From assembly GCA_945861865.1 (NCBI GenBank), contig CAMAWN010000011.1, positions 1-57,853 on the forward strand: DNA of 57,853 nt, given 5' to 3'. Positions 8,100-15,898 of this stretch are shown here, piece after piece. The notes below the pieces were generated by a model. That model was not told where the DNA came from, ran no database searches, and saw nothing but the letters and a program-made list of their open reading frames with translations. The position numbers and the translations under genes were made by a program. Every line of letters starts with the position of its first letter. Positions within the stretch are counted from its first letter, which is position 1. The stretch is from Candidatus Kuenenia stuttgartensis (GTDB taxonomy: Bacteria; Planctomycetota; Planctomycetia; Planctomycetales; Planctomycetaceae).

Positions 8100-10703
8100 A
8101 TGTCGCACATCGAATTGCGAGGTGTTCGCGTTCACAACCTGAAGGGGATCGATCTGCGTCTGCCGCTCGGCAGCCTGATTGCGATCACCGGGGTCAGTGG
8201 AGCCGGCAAGAGCAGCCTCGCGTTCGACACGCTCGTGGCCGAGGGACAGCGGCGGTACATCGAGACCTTCGCGCCGTCGGCTCGGCAGTTTTTGGAACGG
8301 ATCGAGCGGCCGGATGCGGATGCACTGGAGAATCTGCCGCCCGCAATCGCGTTTCGTGCGGAATCGTCATCCGATCAACGTGCGACGCTGGGCACGATCA
8401 CCGAGACCGATGATTTGCTGCGGATGCTGTTCGCTCGGTTGGGTCGAGCGTTCTGTCCGCAATGCGAGACGCCGCTGGTCGCTCACACGGCTGACGAAGT
8501 TTGCCGTGAGCTTCAATCATTGCCGGACGGAATGAAATTCGTCGTGGCGTTTCCGTCGGAGAAGAGCGACGACGCGATCGCGAATTGGGGACAGCTTGGG
8601 TTCGTGCGGACGATTGAGTTGCCAGAATCTGATTTCTCAAATTTCAAATCTCAATTGCTCGTCGTCGTCGATCGGCTGGTCGCGGGGCGCACAGATGTCG
8701 CTCGCGTGTTGGAAAGCATTGAGCAAGCATACTCGCACGGCGATGGTCGCTGCGTGGTACTCGCAGAATCCGATGGTCAGGACAGGCAGACTCTGAAATG
8801 GGAGGGCCGCAACTGGCGGCTTGCGCGCCATTCGCAGCGATTGATTTGCGGCGAGTGCGGCCGTGAACACCCGCCGCTCGAACCGGACTTGTTCAACTTC
8901 GAGAGTTCGCTTGGTGCGTGTCCGCGGTGCAGCGGTTTGGGGCGGATCGCGACTTCAGCAACGGTCAGACACCTAACGATGACGGACTGCTCCGAATGCG
9001 GCGGATCGCGATTAGGGGTTGCGGGGCGAAGCGTGCAATTGTTCGGAGGTAGGACGGGCAGGAGCGCCCATCCTACGATTGCAGAGTTGCGTGAACTGCG
9101 GCTCACTCAACTCGCGACGCTCCTGGATGAACTGGCCCTTGTGACGGAACCCAGCGAACAAGTGCTCGTCTCCAATCTGCTCGGCGAGTTGTCGGCGCGG
9201 CTACGGACACTGCTGGATCTCGGTTTGGGGCATCTGTCGATGAGTCGTTCGCCGCGTACTTTGTCGCGGGGCGAGCGACAGCGGGCGCGATTGGCTGGCG
9301 TGCTGGCGACTCGGCTCGACAACGCGTTGTACGTTCTTGATGAGCCGTCAGGAGGCTTGCATCCACTCGATGCCGAACGGGTGCTGACGGCGATTCTGCG
9401 ACTGCAACAAGCGGGAAACACGGTCATTCTCGTCGAGCATTCGGAGTCGTTCATCGAGGCAGCCGACGAGGTAATTGAACTCGGTCCCGGTGCCGGCCGC
9501 GAGGGTGGACGCGTCTGCCAACACTGGACTCAATCGAAGTCCCCTCTCCCCTTGGGAAAGGGTGGCCGAAGGATGGGTGAGGGACCGGAGTTGTCAGAGT
9601 CATCGCCGCGTGTCGAGACCCTGTCGGAACGAAAACAGTTTGAACGATCAACTCTCGCGATCAGCGTTGATCAGCCTTCCGGCCCTCACCCTAGCCCTCT
9701 CCCAATGGGAGAGGGGACCGAGCACGGCAGCGATCACACGCCACGCAATGTGCTCATGCTGAACGGCGTGACGCTGCACAACCTCAAAGACCAGTCCGTG
9801 GCGTTTCCGCTCAACCGGTTGTGCGTCGTCACCGGCGTCAGCGGCAGTGGGAAGAGTTCGTTGATTCAGCACACGTTGTATCCGGTGCTGTGTCGTCGGT
9901 TCGGTACTGCCTGCGAGGTCGATCCGGTCGGCGAGTTCACCATGCTGTCTGGCGCGGAACAAATCGACGAGGTCGTGTTTCTCGATTCGTCGCCAATTCG
10001 GCGATCGGCTCGCGCGAGTGCGGCGACGATGCTGCATTTGCTCGGCGAGATTCGGAATCTGTTCGCGCAGACGACCGAGGCAAAAGTGAAGAACTTCACG
10101 GCTCGGCATTACAGCTTTAACGCCAGTGAGGGCGGGCGCTGTCCGCGTTGCCGAGGACTTGGCGCGGTCGAGATCGACATGCAATTCCTCGCAAACCTGA
10201 CGGTCGTGTGTCCGGAGTGTCACGGCTCGCGATTTCAGCGCGAGGTGTTGGACGCCAAGCTACGTGGGCTGTCGATCGCTGAGGTGCTCAATCTCTCGGC
10301 CGACGAGGCGTTCTCGTTCTTTCGAGGTCAGCCGCAACTGCAACGGCGGCTGAAGTCGCTGAAGGATGTCGGACTGGGTTATCTGCCGCTGGGCCAATCG
10401 GCCAGCACGCTTTCGCGCGGCGAGTGTCAGCGGTTGAAGTTGGCGACGTTGCTTGGCAACCGCTCGCGAAAGCGAACGCTGTTTCTGATGGACGAACCGT
10501 GCATCGGCCTGCATGCGCGCGACATCGCGGTTTTGTTAGAGTGCTTCCGACGCTTGATTGAGGTTGGACACTCACTGATCGCGATCGAGCATCGACCGGA
10601 ATTCATTCGCGCCGCCGACTGGGTGATCGAACTCGGCCCCGGAGCCGGCGACGCGGGTGGGCGAATCGTGACAGCAGGCGTCTCGCCTGCCGATGTTGAA
10701 TGA
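8100..10703 (+). CDS. UvrA-family ABC ATPase (UvrA paralogue)
   Basis: 867 residues, about 80-100 shorter than canonical UvrA. Two ABC modules are present: Walker A GVSGAGKSS (residues 31-39) and GVSGSGKSS (about 579), Walker B LDEPSGGLHP (about 412) and MDEPCIGLHA (about 796). Zinc-type Cys pairs CPRCSGLG/CSECGGSR and CPRCRGLG/CPECHGSR match UvrA. Both ABC signatures read LSRGE instead of LSGGE. UvrA recognises DNA damage for excision repair; paralogues of this kind can have other DNA-related or resistance roles, so this is not named uvrA. The two halves are joined by a repeat-derived linker (about residues 480-540). Other short repeats lie in frame at 8626-8654, 9049-9076 and 10674-10690. 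nadB follows after 9 bp. Confidence 0.85.
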   Translation: MSHIELRGVRVHNLKGIDLRLPLGSLIAITGVSGAGKSSLAFDTLVAEGQRRYIETFAPSARQFLERIERPDADALENLPPAIAFRAESSSDQRATLGTITETDDLLRMLFARLGRAFCPQCETPLVAHTADEVCRELQSLPDGMKFVVAFPSEKSDDAIANWGQLGFVRTIELPESDFSNFKSQLLVVVDRLVAGRTDVARVLESIEQAYSHGDGRCVVLAESDGQDRQTLKWEGRNWRLARHSQRLICGECGREHPPLEPDLFNFESSLGACPRCSGLGRIATSATVRHLTMTDCSECGGSRLGVAGRSVQLFGGRTGRSAHPTIAELRELRLTQLATLLDELALVTEPSEQVLVSNLLGELSARLRTLLDLGLGHLSMSRSPRTLSRGERQRARLAGVLATRLDNALYVLDEPSGGLHPLDAERVLTAILRLQQAGNTVILVEHSESFIEAADEVIELGPGAGREGGRVCQHWTQSKSPLPLGKGGRRMGEGPELSESSPRVETLSERKQFERSTLAISVDQPSGPHPSPLPMGEGTEHGSDHTPRNVLMLNGVTLHNLKDQSVAFPLNRLCVVTGVSGSGKSSLIQHTLYPVLCRRFGTACEVDPVGEFTMLSGAEQIDEVVFLDSSPIRRSARASAATMLHLLGEIRNLFAQTTEAKVKNFTARHYSFNASEGGRCPRCRGLGAVEIDMQFLANLTVVCPECHGSRFQREVLDAKLRGLSIAEVLNLSADEAFSFFRGQPQLQRRLKSLKDVGLGYLPLGQSASTLSRGECQRLKLATLLGNRSRKRTLFLMDEPCIGLHARDIAVLLECFRRLIEVGHSLIAIEHRPEFIRAADWVIELGPGAGDAGGRIVTAGVSPADVE
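8626..8654. repeat. ATCTCAAAT-type repeat inside the UvrA paralogue
   Basis: A short A/T-rich run of CTCAAAT-like units in an otherwise GC-rich gene. It encodes SDFSNFKSQ, close to ISNLKSQ encoded by related runs at 25296 and 35441. Confidence 0.6.
9049..9076. repeat. Short palindrome inside the UvrA paralogue
   Basis: 11-nt arms GTAGGACGGGC / GCCCATCCTAC (10 of 11 pair) around a 6-nt centre, in frame. It encodes about 10 residues (GRTGRSAHPT) where canonical UvrA has a variable region. Confidence 0.65.
9541..9718. repeat. CCCTCTCCC-type repeat pair forming the inter-domain linker
   Basis: Two inward-facing blocks (9541-9583 and 9682-9718) with hairpin cores CCTCTCCC...GGGAAAGG and CCCTCTCC...GGAGAGGG sit between the two ABC halves. 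They encode SPLPLGKGG and HPSPLPMGEG. The same repeat type occurs between genes at 23830-23931. Confidence 0.7.
10674..10690. repeat. Perfect palindrome at the 3' end of the UvrA paralogue
   Basis: GCAGGCG TCT CGCCTGC lies 13 bp before the stop codon and encodes the C-terminal AGVSPAD. It may be a relic of another short repeat family. Confidence 0.55.
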
Positions 10704-10712
10704 AAGACAACA

Positions 10713-12335
10713 GTGACTCGACTGCAATTGCCTCTAAAACGTCGCTACTTGGTTCGGTTTGATCCGAAGCGGGTGCCGCATGTGTTTGCGGATGTGCTGG
10801 TGATCGGCGGCGGGATTGCCGGCATTCGAGCGGCTTTGGAAGTAGACCCGCGGCTGACGACGGTGGTGGTCACGAAGGATGCGCTCAATCAGTCGAACAG
10901 CGCGTACGCTCAAGGGGGCATCGCGGGGGTGCTCGATCCGTTGGACGATGTCGCGAATCATGCGTCCGACACGATGGCCGCCGGCAAGGGACTGTGCGAC
11001 GAAGCGGTCGTGAACATGGTCGTGCATGAGGCACCCGAACGGATTCGTGAACTGGTCACGTTCGGAGCGCACTTCGATCTGAAACAAGACGGCGAGATCG
11101 CGCTCACACAAGAGGGGGGACACAGCCATCGCCGCGTTGCTCACGCACTTGGCGACGCCACCGGCAAGGAAGTCATGCGAGCGATGATCACGCGAGTCCG
11201 CTCGGCGGAACACGCTCAGGTTTGGGAGCAAACTGCGACGCTTGATTTGTTGACGCACGAAGAGGTCTGCCGCGGAGCGATCGTCTGGAATGCTCAGCAC
11301 GGCAAGACGCTGGTGTGGGCCAAGCAGACGATTCTCTGCACCGGCGGCGCCGGTCGGCTGTATCGCGAAACAACCAACCCGGACATCGCGACGGCTGACG
11401 GTCATGCGCTCGGCTTTCGTGCCGGAGCCGAACTGCGTGACATGGAGTTCATGCAGTTTCATCCGACGGTGCTGTACATCGCCGGCAGCTCGCGGCATCT
11501 CATCAGCGAGGCGGTGCGCGGCGAAGGTGCGTACCTGCGAGATTGCTTCGGCCATCGCTTCATGGGGGACTACCACACCTCGCTGGAACTGGCTCCGCGC
11601 GACGAGGTCAGCCTGGCGATCACTCGGCAGATGGAGAAGACGAAGCACTCGAGCGTGTACCTCGACTTGACGCACTTGCCGAAGCCGCTGATTCGGGAAC
11701 GCTTCCCGCACATCGGCCGCGTGTGTGCCGAGTTTGGTCTCGACATCACTTCCGATCAAATTCCAGTTCGGCCGGGAGCGCACTACATGATCGGTGGCCT
11801 GACGGTCGATCTCGATGGCCGCACGACGCTCCCCGGTTTGTGGGCGGCCGGCGAAGTGACCTCGTCCGGACTGCACGGTGCGAACCGGTTGGCCTCGAAC
11901 AGCCTGCTCGAAGGATTGGTTTACGGTCTTCGCTGCGGACGCGGTGCTTCGGAGTTGGCACTCGCGCAGACCGACAGCTTCGCCGCGTTTCCGATCCGAG
12001 CGGAGGGTGCTTTGGACACGAAGGAGGATCACGACCTCAACCTCACCGACCTGACGAACTCGTTGCAAAGCCTAATGGGTCGGCATGTCGGCATCACTCG
12101 CGATGCGGCGGGCTTGAAAGAGGCTCTGACGCAGATCGACTTTTGGAACCGGTACGTCTCGGTTCGTGAGTTCACACAGCTCAAAGGCTGGGAACTGCAA
12201 AACCTGTTGCTGATCGCTCGCCTGATGGCGACCGCCGCCGCCGCTCGCACGGAAAGTCGAGGCGTCCACTTTCGCGACGATTTCCCGGTGGCCGACCCGC
12301 AACAGGCGCAGCACATCGCGCTGAAAGCGACGTGA
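10713..12335 (+). CDS. nadB: L-aspartate oxidase
   Basis: 540 residues from the GTG at 10713. NadB oxidises L-aspartate to iminoaspartate with FAD, the first step of de novo NAD synthesis. The FAD-binding GGGIAGIRAA lies near residue 33. SNSAYAQGGIAGV is the family signature, and the EGGHSHRRVAHALGDATG stretch, the later HPTVLY and the APRDEVSLAI arginine are substrate-site motifs. The C-terminal helical domain of the succinate dehydrogenase/fumarate reductase superfamily is present (SVREFTQLKGWELQNLL). The stop codon overlaps the GTG of recQ by 4 bp, so the two are translationally coupled. No nadA or nadC is nearby. Confidence 0.95.
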   Translation: MTRLQLPLKRRYLVRFDPKRVPHVFADVLVIGGGIAGIRAALEVDPRLTTVVVTKDALNQSNSAYAQGGIAGVLDPLDDVANHASDTMAAGKGLCDEAVVNMVVHEAPERIRELVTFGAHFDLKQDGEIALTQEGGHSHRRVAHALGDATGKEVMRAMITRVRSAEHAQVWEQTATLDLLTHEEVCRGAIVWNAQHGKTLVWAKQTILCTGGAGRLYRETTNPDIATADGHALGFRAGAELRDMEFMQFHPTVLYIAGSSRHLISEAVRGEGAYLRDCFGHRFMGDYHTSLELAPRDEVSLAITRQMEKTKHSSVYLDLTHLPKPLIRERFPHIGRVCAEFGLDITSDQIPVRPGAHYMIGGLTVDLDGRTTLPGLWAAGEVTSSGLHGANRLASNSLLEGLVYGLRCGRGASELALAQTDSFAAFPIRAEGALDTKEDHDLNLTDLTNSLQSLMGRHVGITRDAAGLKEALTQIDFWNRYVSVREFTQLKGWELQNLLLIARLMATAAAARTESRGVHFRDDFPVADPQQAQHIALKAT

Positions 12336-14185
12336 GGCCGATGATGCTGCTGGATGTGCTGCAACGCTACTGGGGCTACGACGGGTTTCGACCGCTGCAA
12401 GAAGAGGCGATGCGCAGCGTGCTCGACGGTCGTGACTCCGTGGTTGTGTTGCCAACGGGCGGCGGCAAGTCGTTGTGCTACCAAGCTCCGGCGATGTGCC
12501 TCGACGGGCTCGCGGTCGTGGTCTCGCCGTTGATTTCGCTGATGAAAGACCAAGTCGATGCACTGGTGTCGAACGGCATTTCGGCGGCGTTCGTCAACAG
12601 CACGCAGACGGCAGCGGAACAATCCTGGGTCGCCAGCAACATTGGCGCAGGCAGAATCAAGCTGCTGTACGTCTCGCCGGAAAGGCTTGTCCAAGACCGG
12701 ATGATCGACTTTCTGAAGAAGTCAAACGTCTCGACGTTCGCGATCGACGAAGCGCACTGCGTCAGCGAATGGGGACACGACTTCCGGCTAGAGTACCGGC
12801 AGCTCAACCTGCTGCGCGAAAACTTTCCGACGATCGGCCTGCACGCCTACACAGCCACCGCCACCGAGCGGGTGCGCGAAGACATCGTCCGATCGCTGGG
12901 GCTGCGGCAGCCGGACATTCTCGTCGGTTCGTTCGACCGGCCGAATCTGATCTACAAAGTCGAACGCCGAAAAAGCGGACTCGGCCAGGTGCGCGAAATT
13001 CTCGATCGGCACAAGGGGGAGTCAGGCATCATCTACTGTACGACGCGCGCGGACGTGGACACGCTCAGCTTGGAACTCAACGGACAGGACTGCAAAACGC
13101 TGCCGTATCACGCTGGCATGTCGGACGACGATCGGCGTCGGAACCAAGAGGCGTTCATCCAGGAACGCTGCGACATCATCGTGGCGACGGTCGCATTCGG
13201 CATGGGGATCGACAAGTCGAACGTGCGATTCGTGATCCATTACGGGATGCCGAAGGCTCTGGAGAACTACCAACAGGAAAGTGGCCGCTCCGGCCGCGAC
13301 GGTCTCGAAGCCGAGTGCTGTCTGCTGTATTCCGGCCGCGAAATGGTCCGCTGGCGAAACATGATCGACGAGTCTCCGCCCGGCCCGGCGCGCGAAGCGG
13401 CGTTTCATTCGTTCGAGGCGATGACGCGTTTCGCGACCGGAGTCACTTGCCGGCACAAGTCGCTCGTCAATTACTTCGGCCAAGAATTACCGGACGAGCA
13501 AGCCGAGTCGTGCGGGGCCTGCGACGTCTGCCTCGGCCAGTTGGACTTGGTCGAAGACTCGCTGGTCATCGGCCAGAAGATTCTGTCAAGCGTCTTCCGG
13601 CAAGAGCAGCGGTTTGGCAGCGACTACACCACGATGGTCTTGAAAGGCTCGAAGGAGCAGCGTGTTCTGCAAAACGGTCACGACCAGTTGAGCACCTACG
13701 GATTGCTCGCGGATGCTCCGCAGAAGTCCATCCGCGATTGGATCGAGCAGTTGGTCGGCCAAAAATTTCTGCGGAAAGAGGGGGAGTACAACCTCCTCAA
13801 GATCACCGACGACGGTTGGAAGTTGTTGCGTGGCGAAGCAACACCGAAGCTGCTCAAGCCAGCCGCGGCGACCAAAGAGAAACGCAAAGCTGCCGTCATT
13901 GCCGATTCGTGGGTCGGTGTGGATCGCGGTCTGTTCGACTCGCTGCGCGATCTCCGCCGGGTGAAGGCGGGCGCGATGAGCGTTCCGGCGTACATCGTCT
14001 TCTCGGACACGACGCTGCGTGACATGGCTCGGCAACGGCCGATCACGATTGCCGGTTTTCATTCGGTCAAAGGGGTCGGCGAGAAGAAGCTCGCCGACTT
14101 CGGCCAGGAGTTCATCGCCTGCATTGTGGCATACTGCCAACAGCACGGCGTCGAGACCGACACGATTCCCATTGATCGCCGATGA
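12332..14185 (+). CDS. recQ: ATP-dependent DNA helicase RecQ
   Basis: 617 residues; GTG at 12332 overlaps the nadB stop (GTGA), with ATGs at 12341 and 12344 as alternatives. RecQ unwinds DNA 3' to 5' in recombination and fork repair. Order of domains: helicase core with Walker A LPTGGGKSLCYQ (about 41-52), DEAHCVSEWGHDFR (about 139), RPNLIYKV, and motif VI ESGRSGRDG. Next comes the RQC zinc module (C-x-H near TCRHKSLVNYF and CGACDVC), a winged helix, and a C-terminal HRDC domain (about residues 530-605). Length and domain set equal E. coli RecQ. It is the last gene of a plus-strand run and is followed by a palindromic repeat. Confidence 0.96.
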   Translation: MRPMMLLDVLQRYWGYDGFRPLQEEAMRSVLDGRDSVVVLPTGGGKSLCYQAPAMCLDGLAVVVSPLISLMKDQVDALVSNGISAAFVNSTQTAAEQSWVASNIGAGRIKLLYVSPERLVQDRMIDFLKKSNVSTFAIDEAHCVSEWGHDFRLEYRQLNLLRENFPTIGLHAYTATATERVREDIVRSLGLRQPDILVGSFDRPNLIYKVERRKSGLGQVREILDRHKGESGIIYCTTRADVDTLSLELNGQDCKTLPYHAGMSDDDRRRNQEAFIQERCDIIVATVAFGMGIDKSNVRFVIHYGMPKALENYQQESGRSGRDGLEAECCLLYSGREMVRWRNMIDESPPGPAREAAFHSFEAMTRFATGVTCRHKSLVNYFGQELPDEQAESCGACDVCLGQLDLVEDSLVIGQKILSSVFRQEQRFGSDYTTMVLKGSKEQRVLQNGHDQLSTYGLLADAPQKSIRDWIEQLVGQKFLRKEGEYNLLKITDDGWKLLRGEATPKLLKPAAATKEKRKAAVIADSWVGVDRGLFDSLRDLRRVKAGAMSVPAYIVFSDTTLRDMARQRPITIAGFHSVKGVGEKKLADFGQEFIACIVAYCQQHGVETDTIPIDRR

Positions 14186-14232
14186 AGTTCGCAGTCGCGT
14201 GGTTAAGGCGCTGTCGAGATTCGAGCTCCGAC

Positions 14233-14300
14233 ATTAGCCCGACGCGCAAGCGAGGGGTTTGCCTGTGCCTCGGGACCACTCGCTTGCGCGTCGTGCTAAT
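14233..14300. repeat. GACGCGCAAGCGAG palindromic element, copy 1
   Basis: 22-nt arms (14233-14254 and 14279-14300) pair at 21 positions around a 24-nt centre. It lies between recQ and the convergent dehydrogenase gene. Related copies are at 15492-15549 and inside mutL at 24384-24444. Confidence 0.85.
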
Positions 14301-14335
14301 TCGGCTGATTCACCCCGCTGAATTGCGCACGAGAG

Positions 14336-15223
14336 TCAGGGGCGTCGCAGTGCTTCCAAAATCGCGCTGTTGTCGAGTTGGCCAAGTCCCCGCGACTCCG
14401 CCAGTTCCAGCAATCGTTGGTGCTCGGTACTCAGCGGCAGCTCTTGTCCGACTCGTGCGGCGGCTTCGCGAATCAGGCGGACATCCTTGAGATGCTGCGA
14501 CAGCCGCGCTTCCGGCGTGAAGTCGCGCAGCACCATCTTCGGCCCCTTCGTGTCCATGATCCGCGAGTACGCCATGCTGTCACGCAGCACGCTCAAGGCG
14601 ATCGCGGGTTCGAGTCCGAGGGCTTCCGCGAACGCGAGTCCCTCGGCCAGTGCCGCTCGGTTCAGACCGAGCACGAGATTCGTGACAAGCTTCATCCACG
14701 CTCCACGACCGCTCGGCCCGACATGTCGGACTTGCCAGGCGAACGACTCGAACAGACGCTGGCAAACGCCGAACCCGGACTCCTCGCCGCCGACCATGAC
14801 CAGCACATCGCCGCGCCGCACTTGAGCGCTGCTGCCGGAGATGGTCGCGTCCAGAAATGTCACGCCGCGATCACCCAGCGTCTTCGCCAGCGATTCCGCC
14901 GTGCGCGGATCGCCGGTGCCCAAGTCGGCAACGATCTGACCGGCACGCAAACTGCCGTCGAGGTCGCGCAGCACGTCGCGCGAGATCGTGTCGTTGGGCA
15001 GCGCAAGCCACACGATGTCCGCTTCCTCCACGACTTCCGCGGCGGTCGCAGTGCGCACGCCGCCTTGTTGGCTGAGCTTGAACCGAGCGTCTTCGGACAC
15101 GTCGAAGCCAATCACCGTGTGTCCGGCGGCGAGCAATCGTTCCGCGACCGCCGAACCGATCAGGCCCAGCCCAATCAAGCCGATCGTTGTCGGGCGTTCT
15201 GGATTACCGGTTCGGCCACTCAT
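14336..15223 (-). CDS. 3-hydroxyisobutyrate dehydrogenase-family NAD(P)-dependent oxidoreductase
   Basis: 295 residues from the ATG at 15223, which gives the usual family start just before the Rossmann fold; an open extension to 15454 is not protein-like. TIGLIGLGLIGSAVAERL is the dinucleotide-binding motif. DATISGSSAQVRRGDVLVMVGG is the substrate-binding signature (DAPVSGG type). GRGAWMKLVTN supplies the catalytic lysine and following Asn. The C-terminal helical domain ends with a catalytic-cleft segment, KDVRLIREAA. The family includes 3-hydroxyisobutyrate, tartronate semialdehyde and beta-hydroxyacid reductases. The substrate cannot be chosen from the sequence. The gene stands alone on the minus strand. 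Confidence 0.88.
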   Translation of the reverse strand: MSGRTGNPERPTTIGLIGLGLIGSAVAERLLAAGHTVIGFDVSEDARFKLSQQGGVRTATAAEVVEEADIVWLALPNDTISRDVLRDLDGSLRAGQIVADLGTGDPRTAESLAKTLGDRGVTFLDATISGSSAQVRRGDVLVMVGGEESGFGVCQRLFESFAWQVRHVGPSGRGAWMKLVTNLVLGLNRAALAEGLAFAEALGLEPAIALSVLRDSMAYSRIMDTKGPKMVLRDFTPEARLSQHLKDVRLIREAAARVGQELPLSTEHQRLLELAESRGLGQLDNSAILEALRRP

Positions 15224-15463
15224 GAGTTGTCTCTGCAAATGAAGTTCGTAGCTCTGATGCCCACGTCCGACCAGACGTTGCTCTGCCTCGTGGAAGCGAG
15301 GCCGCTCTGTTTTCAGGAGTCGTTGCCGGACCTGTTCCACTTCTCGCGTTGCGGTGGCATGGCTTTGACCTGCGGTATCATCAGGCCGCTGGGAGGCCCC
15401 GGCAACTCCTTGGAGAATCTCTCGCACACGGACGTTTCGATCCAGGAGCAGCAATTCACGCCC

Positions 15464-15603
15464 CTAACCTGCATTATTCATGGGATGGGAGTAGCACGAC
15501 GCGCAAGCGAGTGGTGGCAAACAAGAACGCTCGCTTGCGCGTCGTGCTAACTGAGCAGCAGCCTGTCACGAAATCTCCCTGGCCCATGAATAATCCAGGC
15601 TAG
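15464..15603. repeat. Outer palindrome interrupted by a second element
   Basis: 21-nt arms at 15464-15484 and 15583-15603 pair at 19 positions (core CCCATGAATAAT). Between them sits the complete GACGCGCAAGCGAG element (15492-15549), so the outer arms probably formed a tighter hairpin before the insertion. Confidence 0.75.
15492..15549. repeat. GACGCGCAAGCGAG palindromic element, copy 2
   Basis: 20-nt arms (15492-15511 and 15530-15549) pair perfectly around an 18-nt centre. Same family as 14233-14300 and 24384-24444. Confidence 0.85.
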
Positions 15604-15898
15604 CGCCCTGCGGCTGATTTCGCGACCCAAAATCTTGGTTCTGACAGAGCCCTGGCAAGTGTTGTCATTTTGCGAACCCAATTGGCTTCTCCCCCCGCGA
15701 TACAAAGCCCCGAATCGCAGCGCGCTCAATCTTTCTGTGAACTGCGACAGATTCCATTGACGATAGTCTCTCCAGCGTCGCTAGCGTTCTCTTAATCGTC
15801 AAAGTTGGCTTCCTGAATCGGCAAGTTTCGCCGATCGGAACGACGTGGGCGGTCCACTTGAATCACTCGAACTTGCGGGCGCGGAATGGAGATGGCAG

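Larger units (their letters stand above)
15224..15898. other. 675-bp intergenic region holding nested palindromes
   Basis: It separates the divergent dehydrogenase and LEPR-XLL genes. The middle is occupied by the nested repeats at 15464-15603. The remaining sequence has no recognisable gene, and no clear promoter was found for either side. Confidence 0.5.

Noticed and set aside
10734..12068. 444-codon minus-strand open frame
   Set aside because: Opposite the clear nadB gene; Arg/His-rich translation typical of an antisense frame in GC-rich DNA.
12475..14022. 515-codon plus-strand frame within recQ
   Set aside because: Overlaps recQ in another frame and encodes an Arg-rich product without motifs.
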